Shown: piece by piece, positions 16,537 to 24,640 of the stretch | How positions within the stretch are numbered: position 1 is the stretch's first letter | Layout: each line of letters opens with the position of its first letter | Source of the DNA: Pseudomonas sessilinigenes | GTDB lineage: Bacteria > Pseudomonadota > Gammaproteobacteria > Pseudomonadales > Pseudomonadaceae | Length of the DNA: 64,000 nucleotides | Direction: 5' to 3' | Assembly: GCF_003850565.1 (NCBI RefSeq) | Contig: NZ_CP027706.1 | Coordinates: 6,832,612 to 6,896,611 of the forward strand | Position numbers and translations under genes: made by a program | Notes under the pieces: model-generated | What the model was told of the DNA's origin: nothing | The model's input: only the letters and a program-made list of their open reading frames with translations | Databases searched by the model: none

Positions 16537-17522
16537 GCTTCGTCGACGTGCAACACCTGCAAAAGCATTACGCGGGCACCACGGTGTTCAGCGATATCAA
16601 CTGCCAGATCCACAAGGGCGAGTTCGTCACCCTGCTGGGCCCCTCCGGCTGCGGCAAGTCCACCCTGCTGCGCTGCATCGCCGGCCTGACCCCGGTCGAC
16701 AGCGGCAAGATCCTGGTCGACGGCCAGGACATCGTGCCCCTGAGCCCGCAGAAACGCGGGATCGGCATGGTGTTCCAGAGCTATGCACTGTTTCCCAACA
16801 TGACCGTGGAACAGAACGTCGCCTTCGGCCTGCGCATGCAGAAGGTCAACGCCGACGACAGCCACAAGCGGGTCAGCGAAGCCTTGCAACTGGTGGAGCT
16901 CAAGGACTTCGCCAGCCGTTACCCGCACCAGCTGTCCGGCGGCCAATGCCAGCGCGTAGCCCTGGCTCGTTCCCTGGTAACCCGGCCACGCCTGCTGTTG
17001 CTGGACGAGCCGTTGTCGGCCCTGGACGCGCGGATCCGCAAGCACCTGCGCGAACAGATCCGCAATATCCAGCGGGAACTGGGCCTGACCACCATCTTCG
17101 TCACCCATGACCAGGAAGAAGCGCTGACCCTGTCGGACCGGATCTTCCTGATGAACCAGGGCCAGATCGTCCAGAGCGGCGACGCCGAGACGCTCTATAC
17201 CGCTCCAGTGGACGAATTTGCCGCCGGCTTCATCGGCAACTACAACCTGCTGGACGCCGAGAGCGCCAGCAAGCTCCTGCAACGCCCCATCAGCGGTCGC
17301 ATCGCCATCCGCCCCGAGGCCATCGAGCTGCGCAAGGATGGCCAGCCGGACGCGCTGATCCGTGGTCATAGCCTGCTGGGCAACGTCATCCGCTATCGGG
17401 TCGAGGCCCGTGGCGTGGAACTGGTGGTGGATGTGCTCAACCGTTCGGCCGCCGACTTGCACGCCGATGGCCAGCGCCTGGCGTTATCCATCGATCCGAG
17501 CGCCCTGTGTGAGGTAGCTTGA
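16533..17522 (+). CDS. ABC transporter ATP-binding protein
   Basis: 329 residues. Walker A at 36-44 (Gly-Pro-Ser-Gly-Cys-Gly-Lys-Ser-Thr), signature Leu-Ser-Gly-Gly-Gln with Gln-Arg-Val-Ala-Leu-Ala, Walker B Leu-Leu-Leu-Leu-Asp-Glu-Pro and the H-loop Thr-His-Asp are all intact. A C-terminal TOBE-like regulatory domain (about 245-329) places it with PotA/FbpC-type importers. ATG at 16533 overlaps the permease stop by 4 bases (ATGA). It completes the importer; the HAD phosphatase gene follows after a repeat-containing 120-base gap. Confidence 0.93.
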   Translation: MSFVDVQHLQKHYAGTTVFSDINCQIHKGEFVTLLGPSGCGKSTLLRCIAGLTPVDSGKILVDGQDIVPLSPQKRGIGMVFQSYALFPNMTVEQNVAFGLRMQKVNADDSHKRVSEALQLVELKDFASRYPHQLSGGQCQRVALARSLVTRPRLLLLDEPLSALDARIRKHLREQIRNIQRELGLTTIFVTHDQEEALTLSDRIFLMNQGQIVQSGDAETLYTAPVDEFAAGFIGNYNLLDAESASKLLQRPISGRIAIRPEAIELRKDGQPDALIRGHSLLGNVIRYRVEARGVELVVDVLNRSAADLHADGQRLALSIDPSALCEVA

Positions 17523-17530
17523 CGGCAGCG

Positions 17531-17621
17531 ACAAGCTTCAAGCTGCGAGCTTCAAGTTATAGATAGATCGCTAAGCACCTAAATCCAATTCTTGCAGCTT
17601 GAAGCTTATAGCTTGAAGCTG
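17531..17621. repeat. Inverted AGCTTCAAG-type intergenic repeat
   Basis: AAGCTTCAAGCTGCGAGCTTCAAG-like units at 17533-17556 face an inverted array at 17591-17621, both built of the AGCTTCAAGCT word. Each arm is itself partly palindromic because the word contains AAGCTT. The element fills the gap between the ATPase and HAD genes and resembles dispersed REP-like elements seen in fluorescens-group genomes. Confidence 0.65.
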
Positions 17622-17642
17622 TTCTCGGAGAGAACTGCACTG

Positions 17643-18296
17643 ATGGCCCTGGCAATTTTTGATCTGGACGAAACCCTGATCCACGGCGACTGCGCCACCC
17701 TCTGGAGCGAGCAGATGGGGCGCCTGGGTTGGGTCGACAGCGAGTCGTTCATGCGACGCAACAACGAACTGATGGACGCCTACAGCCACGGCAAGCTGGC
17801 CATGGAAGAGTTCATGGCCTTCAGCCTCGAACCCATGGCCGGACGCAGCCCGGAGGAAGTGGCGCATCTGGTGGAGCCCTGGGTCGAGGACGTGATCGAG
17901 CCGATCATCTTCAGCGATGCCTGCAAGACCCTGGCCGCCCATCGCCAGGCGGGTGACCGGATCCTGGTGATCTCGGCCTCGGGCACCCACCTGGTGAAAC
18001 CCATAGCCCAGCGCCTGGGCATCGACGAAGTACTGGGGATAGAGCTGGAGGTACGTAACGGCGTCTATACCGGCAACACCGTGGGCACCCTGACCTATCG
18101 CGAAGGCAAGATCACTCGCCTGCTGCAATGGCTGGAGGCCGAGAAAGAGAGCCTGGAAGGTGCGAGCTTCTATTCGGACTCACGCAACGACCTGCCTTTG
18201 CTGCTGCGGGTAGCGCATCCCCAGGTGGTCAATCCAGACCCGGTGCTGCGCGAACATGCACAGCAGGCCGGCTGGCCGATCCACCATTGGAAATGA
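17643..18296 (+). CDS. HAD family hydrolase (subfamily IB, SerB-like)
   Basis: 217 residues. Motif I is Phe-Asp-Leu-Asp-Glu-Thr at 6-11 with nucleophile Asp7 and acid/base Asp9. Motif II lies in Ile-Ser-Ala-Ser-Gly-Thr, and the motif IV region is Ser-Asp-Ser-Arg-Asn-Asp-Leu-Pro. The helical cap of IB members (phosphoserine phosphatase-like) fits between motifs I and II. ATG 17643 is preferred to a frame opening at 17592 inside the repeat. It follows the phosphatase-ABC operon on the same strand and may share its read-through transcript. It could dephosphorylate the hydrolysis product, but this is inference from position. Confidence 0.85.
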   Translation: MALAIFDLDETLIHGDCATLWSEQMGRLGWVDSESFMRRNNELMDAYSHGKLAMEEFMAFSLEPMAGRSPEEVAHLVEPWVEDVIEPIIFSDACKTLAAHRQAGDRILVISASGTHLVKPIAQRLGIDEVLGIELEVRNGVYTGNTVGTLTYREGKITRLLQWLEAEKESLEGASFYSDSRNDLPLLLRVAHPQVVNPDPVLREHAQQAGWPIHHWK

Positions 18297-18339
18297 CCGG
18301 ACTGCCAGGGGAACAGGCCACGGCCCGCTCCCCTGGTGG

Positions 18340-19302
18340 CTAGGCCAACGCGGGGTCGATCACCAGTACCAGCTTGCCTGATACCTGGTTGGTGGCCAGT
18401 TCGGCGAAGGCCAGTTCGGCATCCTGGATCGGGAAGGTCATGGCCAGTTGCGGACTCAGTCGCCCATCACTGAACAGGGGCCAGACGTTCTGCCCCAGGT
18501 CGCTCAGCAGGTCGGCCTTGAACTGATCGCTGCGGCTGCGCAGGGTAGAGCCCAGCAGCTGGATGCGCTTGGCCAGCACCTTGGCCAGGTCCAATTGGGC
18601 CTCGCGGCCGCCCATCAGGCCGATCAGGACCCAGCGCCCATCGAGGGCCAGGAGCTTGAGATTATTGGCCGCATAGCTGGCCCCCACTGGGTCGAGGATC
18701 ACATCGAACGGCCCGAAATCGCGCAGCGCCTCTACACCTTCGGTGCGCACCACGCCACCCTGGGCCCCCAGGTCCTCGCAATAGGCCAGGCGCTCGGCCG
18801 AGCCGACACTGACCCAGCACGGGCTGCCGAACGCCTTGCATAGCTGGATCGCCGCCGAACCGACACCGCTGGCCCCGGCGTGCAGCAGCACCTTCTCACC
18901 GGGCTTGAGCGCGGCCAACTGGAACAGGTTCAACCAGGCCGTGGCGTAGACTTCCGGCAAGGCCGCAGCCTCGACCAGCGACAACCCTTCGGGCACCGGC
19001 AGCACATGGCGCGCATCGACCACCACTTCCTCGGCCATGCCACCGCCGGCCAGGAGCGCACAGACCCGATCACCGACTTTCCAGGACGAACCCGGGCCAA
19101 CTTCACTGATCACCCCTGAGCACTCCAGGCCCAATACATGACTGGCGCCCGGCGGCGGCGGATAGAGCCCCGCACGCTGCAACAGGTCGGCCCGATTCAG
19201 GCCCGCAGCCGCCACACGAATGCGAACCTGCCCTACATCACAGGCTGGACTTGGCTCTTCAACCCACTCCACATGACCTTCAACGCCTTGCAATGCTTTC
19301 AC
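18340..19302 (-). CDS. NAD(P)H:quinone oxidoreductase/zinc-independent MDR dehydrogenase
   Basis: 320 residues of the medium-chain dehydrogenase/reductase superfamily, quinone oxidoreductase (QOR) type. The N-terminal GroES-like domain lacks the structural zinc cysteine cluster. The nucleotide-binding Rossmann motif Ala-Gly-Ala-Ser-Gly-Val-Gly-Ser-Ala is at about 143-151. The length is typical of the group that includes the PIG3-like quinone oxidoreductases. It is divergent from prc, 139 bases apart, and convergent with the HAD gene. The physiological substrate is unknown. Confidence 0.87.
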   Translation of the reverse strand: MKALQGVEGHVEWVEEPSPACDVGQVRIRVAAAGLNRADLLQRAGLYPPPPGASHVLGLECSGVISEVGPGSSWKVGDRVCALLAGGGMAEEVVVDARHVLPVPEGLSLVEAAALPEVYATAWLNLFQLAALKPGEKVLLHAGASGVGSAAIQLCKAFGSPCWVSVGSAERLAYCEDLGAQGGVVRTEGVEALRDFGPFDVILDPVGASYAANNLKLLALDGRWVLIGLMGGREAQLDLAKVLAKRIQLLGSTLRSRSDQFKADLLSDLGQNVWPLFSDGRLSPQLAMTFPIQDAELAFAELATNQVSGKLVLVIDPALA

Positions 19303-19328
19303 AGTGCCTCCATAGTGAGTCTGGACTG

Positions 19329-19357
19329 AGCCCGGAGCTTCTCGCGCCGGGCTTTTT
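19329..19357 (+). terminator. Orphan intrinsic terminator upstream of prc
   Basis: Stem AGCCCGG/CCGGGCT (19329-19335, 19347-19353) with an 11-base loop is followed by TTTTT on the plus strand. No plus-strand gene ends nearby; the adjacent gene runs the other way and begins at 19302. It must therefore end an antisense or leader transcript, or attenuate transcription into prc. Confidence 0.6.
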
Positions 19358-19441
19358 GCATTATGCGACCGGCCTTAATGGAACCGGCGACTTCAAAGAC
19401 GGCCTAATATGCGTGATCAATTGCCCCCACGTCGAATCAGC

Positions 19442-21526
19442 ATGAAGCATCTGTTCCCCAGCACCGCCCTCGCTCTCTTCATTGGTTTCGGCCTGCTGCC
19501 GATGTCGGCCACTACGTTCGCAGCCAACAGCTGGGACAATCTTCAGCCCGATCGCGATGAGGTAATTGCCAGCCTCAACGTCGTAGAACTGCTCAAGCGC
19601 CATCACTACAGCAAGCCGCCGCTGGACGATGCTCGCTCGGTGATCATCTACGACAGCTACCTGAAATTGCTGGACCCCTCGCGCAGCTACTTCCTGGCCA
19701 GCGATATCGCGGAATTCGACAAGTGGAAGACCCAGTTCGATGACTTCCTCAAGAGCGGCGACCTGAACGCCGGGTTCACCATCTACAAACGCTACCTGGA
19801 CCGGGTCAAGTCCCGCCTGGACTTTGCCCTGGCAGAGCTCAACAAGGGCGTGGACAAGATCGACTTCACCACCAAGGAAACCTTGCTGATCGATCGCAAG
19901 GACGCACCTTGGCTCAAGACCACCGCCGAACTCGATGACCTGTGGCGCAAGCGCGTCAAGGATGAAGTGCTGCGGATGAAGATCGCCGGCAAGGAGCCCA
20001 AGCAGATCCAGGAAACCCTGACCAAGCGCTACAAGAACCAGCTGGCGCGCCTGGACCAGACCCGGGCCGAGGATATCTTCCAGGCCTACATCAACACCTT
20101 CGCCATGTCCTACGACCCGCATACCAACTATCTGTCACCGGATAATGCGGAGAACTTCGACATCAATATGAGCCTGTCGCTGGAAGGCATCGGCGCGGTA
20201 CTGCAGAGCGACAACGACCAGGTCAAGGTCGTGCGCCTGGTACCGGCCGGCCCAGCGGACAAGACCAAGCAGGTAGCTCCTGCGGACAAGATCATCGGCG
20301 TCGCCCAGGGCAACAAGGAAATGGTCGACGTGGTGGGCTGGCGCCTGGACGAAGTGGTCAAGCTGATCCGCGGTCCCAAGGGCACCCTGGTGCGCCTCGA
20401 GGTGATCCCGGCCAGCAATGCACCGAACGACCAGACCAGCAAGATCGTGCCCATCGTGCGCGAAGCGGTGAAACTCGAAGACCAGGCGGTGAAGAAGTCG
20501 GTCCTCAACCTCAAGCAGGACGGCAAGGACTACAAGCTCGGGGTGATCGAGATCCCGGCCTTCTACCTCGACTTCAAGGCCTTCCGCGCTGGCGATCCGG
20601 ACTACAAGAGCACCACCCGCGATGTGAAGAAGCTGCTGACCGAACTGCAGAAGGAAAAGGTCGACGGCGTGGTCATCGACCTGCGCAACAACGGCGGTGG
20701 CTCCCTGCAGGAAGCCACCGAGCTGACCAGCCTGTTCATCGACAAGGGCCCCACCGTACTGGTGCGCAACGCCGACGGCCGGGTAGACGTGCTGGAAGAC
20801 GAGAACCCAGGTGCCTTCTACAAAGGCCCGATGGCCCTGCTGGTCAACCGCCTCTCGGCCTCGGCCTCGGAGATCTTCGCTGGCGCCATGCAGGACTACC
20901 ATCGTGCGTTGATCATCGGCGGCCAGACCTTCGGCAAAGGCACGGTCCAGACGATCCAACCGCTCAATCATGGCGAGTTGAAGCTGACCCTGGCCAAGTT
21001 CTACCGGGTTTCCGGCCAGAGCACCCAGCATCAGGGCGTGCTTCCAGACATTGGCTACCCATCGATCATCGATACCAAGGAAATCGGCGAAAGCGCCCTG
21101 CCTGAAGCGATGCCGTGGGACACCATCCGTCCAGCCATCAAGCCGGCGATGGACCCGTTCAAGCCGTTCCTGGCCCAGCTCAAGGCCGAGCATGAAACCC
21201 GCTCGGCGAAAGATCCGGAGTTCGTGTTCATCCGCGACAAACTGGCCCTGGCCCAGAAGCTGATGGCGGAAAAAACCGTGAGCCTCAACGAAGCCGACCG
21301 TCGTGCACAACATGCCGATATCGAAGCCAAGCAACTGGCCCTGGAAAATACCCGCCGCAAGGCCAAGGGCGAGGAGCCGCTCAAGGAGCTGAAGAAAGAG
21401 GACGAGGACGCCGTGGCAGCCGCCGAGCCGGACAAGACCAAGCCGGAAGACGATGCCTACTTGAGCGAGACCGGGCGTATCCTGCTGGACTACCTGAAGC
21501 TCAACACCTCGGTGGCCAAGCACTGA
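19442..21526 (+). CDS. prc: Carboxy-terminal processing (tail-specific) protease Prc/AlgO
   Basis: 694 residues with an N-terminal signal peptide (about 1-30), so periplasmic. The order is a Prc N-terminal helical domain, a PDZ domain (about 235-330), the S41 protease domain and a charged C-terminal domain. The catalytic Ser lies in Ser-Ala-Ser-Ala-Ser-Glu-Ile and the Lys in Phe-Gly-Lys-Gly-Thr-Val. In P. aeruginosa the homologue AlgO degrades MucA in some strains and so affects alginate and envelope stress control; E. coli Prc processes FtsI. A strong terminator follows. Confidence 0.94.
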   Translation: MKHLFPSTALALFIGFGLLPMSATTFAANSWDNLQPDRDEVIASLNVVELLKRHHYSKPPLDDARSVIIYDSYLKLLDPSRSYFLASDIAEFDKWKTQFDDFLKSGDLNAGFTIYKRYLDRVKSRLDFALAELNKGVDKIDFTTKETLLIDRKDAPWLKTTAELDDLWRKRVKDEVLRMKIAGKEPKQIQETLTKRYKNQLARLDQTRAEDIFQAYINTFAMSYDPHTNYLSPDNAENFDINMSLSLEGIGAVLQSDNDQVKVVRLVPAGPADKTKQVAPADKIIGVAQGNKEMVDVVGWRLDEVVKLIRGPKGTLVRLEVIPASNAPNDQTSKIVPIVREAVKLEDQAVKKSVLNLKQDGKDYKLGVIEIPAFYLDFKAFRAGDPDYKSTTRDVKKLLTELQKEKVDGVVIDLRNNGGGSLQEATELTSLFIDKGPTVLVRNADGRVDVLEDENPGAFYKGPMALLVNRLSASASEIFAGAMQDYHRALIIGGQTFGKGTVQTIQPLNHGELKLTLAKFYRVSGQSTQHQGVLPDIGYPSIIDTKEIGESALPEAMPWDTIRPAIKPAMDPFKPFLAQLKAEHETRSAKDPEFVFIRDKLALAQKLMAEKTVSLNEADRRAQHADIEAKQLALENTRRKAKGEEPLKELKKEDEDAVAAAEPDKTKPEDDAYLSETGRILLDYLKLNTSVAKH

Positions 21527-21594
21527 GGATGATGGCAATTTAATTCGAACGCTCCTCGGAACGTCATTAAACAGTCATCATTCTGTCGTGAAAT

Positions 21595-21631
21595 AAAGGA
21601 CCGGGAGCCGCGTGCGCCCGGTCCTTTTTTT
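21595..21631 (+). terminator. Strong intrinsic terminator after prc, immediately before the EAL gene
   Basis: AAAGGACCGGG (21595-21605) pairs with CCCGGTCCTTT (21617-21627) and runs into seven T residues. It ends the prc transcript but lies only 16 bases before the next start codon, which leaves no room for a conventional promoter after it. Confidence 0.9.
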
Positions 21632-21647
21632 ATCGACAGAGATCGCC

Positions 21648-23456
21648 ATGACCACGACCGAACAGCTCAGTGCATTGAGTTCAATCCTGGCTCAAAGCGG
21701 TTTGCACAGCCTGTTCCAACCGATCATTTCCCTTTCGGAACGCCGTATCCTCGGCTACGAGGCCTTGAGCCGTGGCCCCTCCAACAGCCCTTTGCACTCC
21801 CCCGTCGCCCTGTTCGCCGTGGCCCGCCAGGCCGGGCGCCTGAGCGAACTGGAGATCGCCTGTCGACAAAGCGCCTGCAAACGCTTCAGCGAACAGGTGC
21901 TCCCGGGCAAGCTGTTCCTCAACGTTTCCCCCGAATCCCTGCTGGAGGCGGCTCATCAGCCCGGACGCACCCTGCAACTGCTGCAAGACTTCGGTATTCC
22001 ACCCAGCCAGGTGGTGATCGAGCTCACTGAGCAGACCCCCATCGACGATTTCCAACTGCTGCAAAATGCTCTGCATCACTATCGTGACATGGGTTTTTCC
22101 ATTGCCCTGGATGACCTGGGTGCCGGCTACTCCAGCTTGCGCCTGTGGTCGGAGTTGCGGCCGGATTACGTCAAGATCGACCGGCACTTCATCGACGGAA
22201 TCCACCAGGACGCACTCAAGCGCGAGTTCGTCGGCTCGATCCTGCAGATAGCCAAGGCCTCCCGAGCCAAAGTGATCGCCGAAGGTATCGAACTGGTCGA
22301 GGAACTTGCGGTACTGACTGAAATGGGCGTCGACCTGGTCCAGGGCTACCTGCTCTGCCGCCCCCAGGAGCAACCGCTACGCGATGCCCGGGCAATGATG
22401 CCCAAGCACGACAGCACCAGCGTGACCCTGAGCGATGAAGGCAGCGACCTCAGCGCCCTGCTCAACGAGCAACCTGCGGTGGCACGCGATACCCCTACGG
22501 CCCATGTGCTGGAGGCCTTCCGCCGGCAAGCCAACCTCAACTCCCTGGCGGTTCTCGACGAACACGGCCAGCCCTGCGGGATCGTCCATCGACATTCGCT
22601 TTCCGATGCGCTGCTCAAGCCCTTCGCTACCGACCTGTTCGCCCGCAAGCCCATCAGCCGGCTGATGAACGACGACTTTCTCGCCGTTGAACTGACTCAA
22701 TCCCTGCAACAAGTCAGTCGCCTGATCACCAGTCGCGCCCGGCAGCGTATCGAGGAGGACTTCATCATCACCCTCAATGGCCACTACCTGGGGCTGGGAC
22801 GAGTGATCGATGTGCTCAAGCTGATCACCGAGTTGAAGATCCAGCAGGCACGCTACGCCAACCCGCTGACGCTGCTACCGGGCAACGTACCGATCCAGCA
22901 GTGCCTGACCCGCTTGCTGCAGCAGGGACGGGAGTCGGTGATCTGTTATGTGGACATCGACAGCTTCAAGCCCTTCAACGATATCTATGGCTATGGTCGT
23001 GGCGACGAGGTGTTGCTATGCCTGGCCCAGTGCCTGAATGACCGGGTGGACCCCAGCCGCGATTTCGTCGGGCATATCGGTGGGGATGACTTTCTGCTGG
23101 TACTGGGACCGGAAGACTGGCGCAAGCGACTCAACCAGCTACTGGACGATTTCCATAGCCAATGTCGGCGCTTCTATCGCAGCGAGCATCTGGAGGCCGG
23201 TTGCTTCGTGGCGCCCAATCGCCAGGGAGTCCGCCAGGAGTTTCCCTTGCTATCACTGTCCATCGGCGTGGTCCACTTGTACCCGCAGGCCTGTGGCCAG
23301 CTGGACTCCAGCCAGCTGGCCGAATTGGCCTCACAGGCCAAGCACCATGCCAAGAACGTACAAGGCTATAGCGTGCATGTGATCGACAGCCTGGAAGCAT
23401 TGGCTGGCCCGAGAAGCACAATCCTCAATGCGGCAGATTCAGTTGCTCAAGCTTGA
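21648..23456 (+). CDS. EAL-CBS-GGDEF protein, likely c-di-GMP phosphodiesterase
   Basis: 602 residues. The N-terminal EAL domain (about 14-255) is intact: Glu-Ala-Leu at 38-40, Glu-Leu-Thr-Glu, Asp-Asp-Leu-Gly-Ala-Gly, Lys-Ile-Asp and Ala-Glu-Gly-Ile-Glu. A CBS pair follows (about 280-400), then a C-terminal GGDEF-like domain in which the signature is Gly-Gly-Asp-Asp-Phe, with Asp replacing the metal-binding Glu. The likely reading is an active phosphodiesterase with a regulatory or weak cyclase domain. There is no membrane segment. ATG 21648 is used; the ribosome site is weak and sits just after the prc terminator. Its end overlaps the convergent Sel1 gene by 32 bases. Confidence 0.87.
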   Translation: MTTTEQLSALSSILAQSGLHSLFQPIISLSERRILGYEALSRGPSNSPLHSPVALFAVARQAGRLSELEIACRQSACKRFSEQVLPGKLFLNVSPESLLEAAHQPGRTLQLLQDFGIPPSQVVIELTEQTPIDDFQLLQNALHHYRDMGFSIALDDLGAGYSSLRLWSELRPDYVKIDRHFIDGIHQDALKREFVGSILQIAKASRAKVIAEGIELVEELAVLTEMGVDLVQGYLLCRPQEQPLRDARAMMPKHDSTSVTLSDEGSDLSALLNEQPAVARDTPTAHVLEAFRRQANLNSLAVLDEHGQPCGIVHRHSLSDALLKPFATDLFARKPISRLMNDDFLAVELTQSLQQVSRLITSRARQRIEEDFIITLNGHYLGLGRVIDVLKLITELKIQQARYANPLTLLPGNVPIQQCLTRLLQQGRESVICYVDIDSFKPFNDIYGYGRGDEVLLCLAQCLNDRVDPSRDFVGHIGGDDFLLVLGPEDWRKRLNQLLDDFHSQCRRFYRSEHLEAGCFVAPNRQGVRQEFPLLSLSIGVVHLYPQACGQLDSSQLAELASQAKHHAKNVQGYSVHVIDSLEALAGPRSTILNAADSVAQA

Positions 23457-23823
23457 GGCTTGCCAGAGGATGCCCTGCCTGGGCCGAAAGCTTCCACCAA
23501 CGGGCCGCCTCGGCGGCATCGGGGGCCTTGCTGGCCGAGCCGGCAAGACTGATGACGCCCAGCTGATAGGCTGACTTGCCATCACCGGACAGTGCCGCCA
23601 GACGTAGCAGGCGGATGCCTTCCTCGCGCGCACCAAGCCCTTGCCCCCGGAAGGTCAGGATGTGCCCATAGAAACTTTGCGCACCCACATCGCCAAGATT
23701 GGCCATGCGTGCATACTGCCCTTCCATCCAGCGCCAGCTGCGCGGCTGACGGATAAACCAGGGCCAACGGAACAGTCGACGCGCGAGCCAGTAGCCAAGT
23801 CGCGCCTTGAGTCGCAAGAACAT
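23425..23823 (-). CDS. Sel1-like repeat protein
   Basis: 132 residues with two Sel1-type repeats (about 55-90 and 91-127), showing the Ala-rich helix pairs and Gly spacing of SLR solenoids. The N-terminal 25 residues are basic and rich in Trp, Leu and Arg, possibly membrane-associated. The ATG immediately follows the stop of the upstream unknown gene, so the three small genes 24533-23425 form an operon. Sel1 proteins are protein-interaction scaffolds; the partner is unknown. Confidence 0.75.
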   Translation of the reverse strand: MFLRLKARLGYWLARRLFRWPWFIRQPRSWRWMEGQYARMANLGDVGAQSFYGHILTFRGQGLGAREEGIRLLRLAALSGDGKSAYQLGVISLAGSASKAPDAAEAARWWKLSAQAGHPLASLKLEQLNLPH

Positions 23824-24195
23824 TCAGGCCTCCGCAGATTCGGGATACTCGTACTCGAACACTCGCACCACCTCCGAGGCATGCCAGGACGCCGCGGCAA
23901 CGCCGTCGGAAGGCCCGGAAAAACGCCCCAGGCGCTCCACGCACTCGAAGAAACCCGTGCGCGGCAAGCGGCTGGCCCCCTGACTGATGACCAGGGAGCT
24001 GCGCAACGGCTGCTCGGCCCGCGCATCCAACGCGGCCAGGTGCTCCAGCGCGGCCGTCAGTGTCTGCATGGCCGGGCTGGGCAATTGCAAGCGCTCCAGT
24101 AACGCGCGATAGGTTAAGAGATGCCGCTGACGCCGGGCTTGATCCAACTCACCCAACAGCCCATCCCAGTGCTGACGACTGATCCTTACACTCAC
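23824..24195 (-). CDS. Conserved hypothetical protein in XRE-Sel1 operon
   Basis: 123 residues from a GTG at 24195 that overlaps the XRE gene stop in a GTGA arrangement; an ATG at 24210 is the alternative. The N-terminal half is helical and rich in Arg and Leu. The C-terminal half contains Gly-Arg-Phe-Ser-Gly-Pro and an acidic tail. I do not recognise a domain. The coupling to an XRE-type regulator is reminiscent of toxin-antitoxin layouts, but nothing catalytic is visible. Confidence 0.65.
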   Translation of the reverse strand: MSVRISRQHWDGLLGELDQARRQRHLLTYRALLERLQLPSPAMQTLTAALEHLAALDARAEQPLRSSLVISQGASRLPRTGFFECVERLGRFSGPSDGVAAASWHASEVVRVFEYEYPESAEA

Positions 24196-24533
24196 GGTTG
24201 ATCCCTCCACCCCGGCACCGTCAACTCCCAGGCCAGGCTGCGGCGGATCGCAGCGTCGGGTTGACGCTCGCCGCTTTCAATCAGGGCCAGGTAAGACGGG
24301 CTGATGCCTACTTTGCGAGCCAACGCCTCAATGGCGATGCCCTTCCCTTCGCGAAGATTACGTAGCTGATCCAGACCCGGAAGGCTCCGGGTCGATGCTG
24401 CTGCCTGAGCAACGTCGGCAGTCTGTGGCGCTTGTTCGGTGAGACCTGCGGCTGCCAGTAAAGCTTGATACTGAGCCCACGGCAGAACCGCATATTCGGG
24501 TTCGCCATCGCGTTCAATAATCTGGATATCCAT
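24192..24533 (-). CDS. XRE family helix-turn-helix protein
   Basis: 113 residues. The N-terminal 25 residues (Asp-Gly-Glu-Pro-Glu-Tyr-Ala-Val-Leu-Pro) resemble the leader found on XRE-type antitoxins. A typical Cro/CI helix-turn-helix follows at about 55-107, with Leu-Ala-Arg-Lys-Val-Gly-Ile-Ser-Pro-Ser-Tyr-Leu and Ile-Glu-Ser-Gly-Glu-Arg. ATG 24533 is used; an upstream in-frame start at 24557 is also open. It is the first gene of a three-gene minus-strand operon and probably autoregulates it. Confidence 0.78.
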   Translation of the reverse strand: MDIQIIERDGEPEYAVLPWAQYQALLAAAGLTEQAPQTADVAQAAASTRSLPGLDQLRNLREGKGIAIEALARKVGISPSYLALIESGERQPDAAIRRSLAWELTVPGWRDQP

Positions 24534-24640
24534 TACTACCCCGTAGGACAACGACACTTAACGAGTCGGACTTTTCCTTTTAAGTGTAATCCTATCAGCG
24601 GCAGCGGTCGCGGGGAGCATGATTGTCATCAGGCAATGGT

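Noticed and set aside
24534..24640. Possible extra small gene between the XRE and YkvA genes
   Set aside because: No frame with a start and ribosome site; only upstream sequence of the XRE operon.
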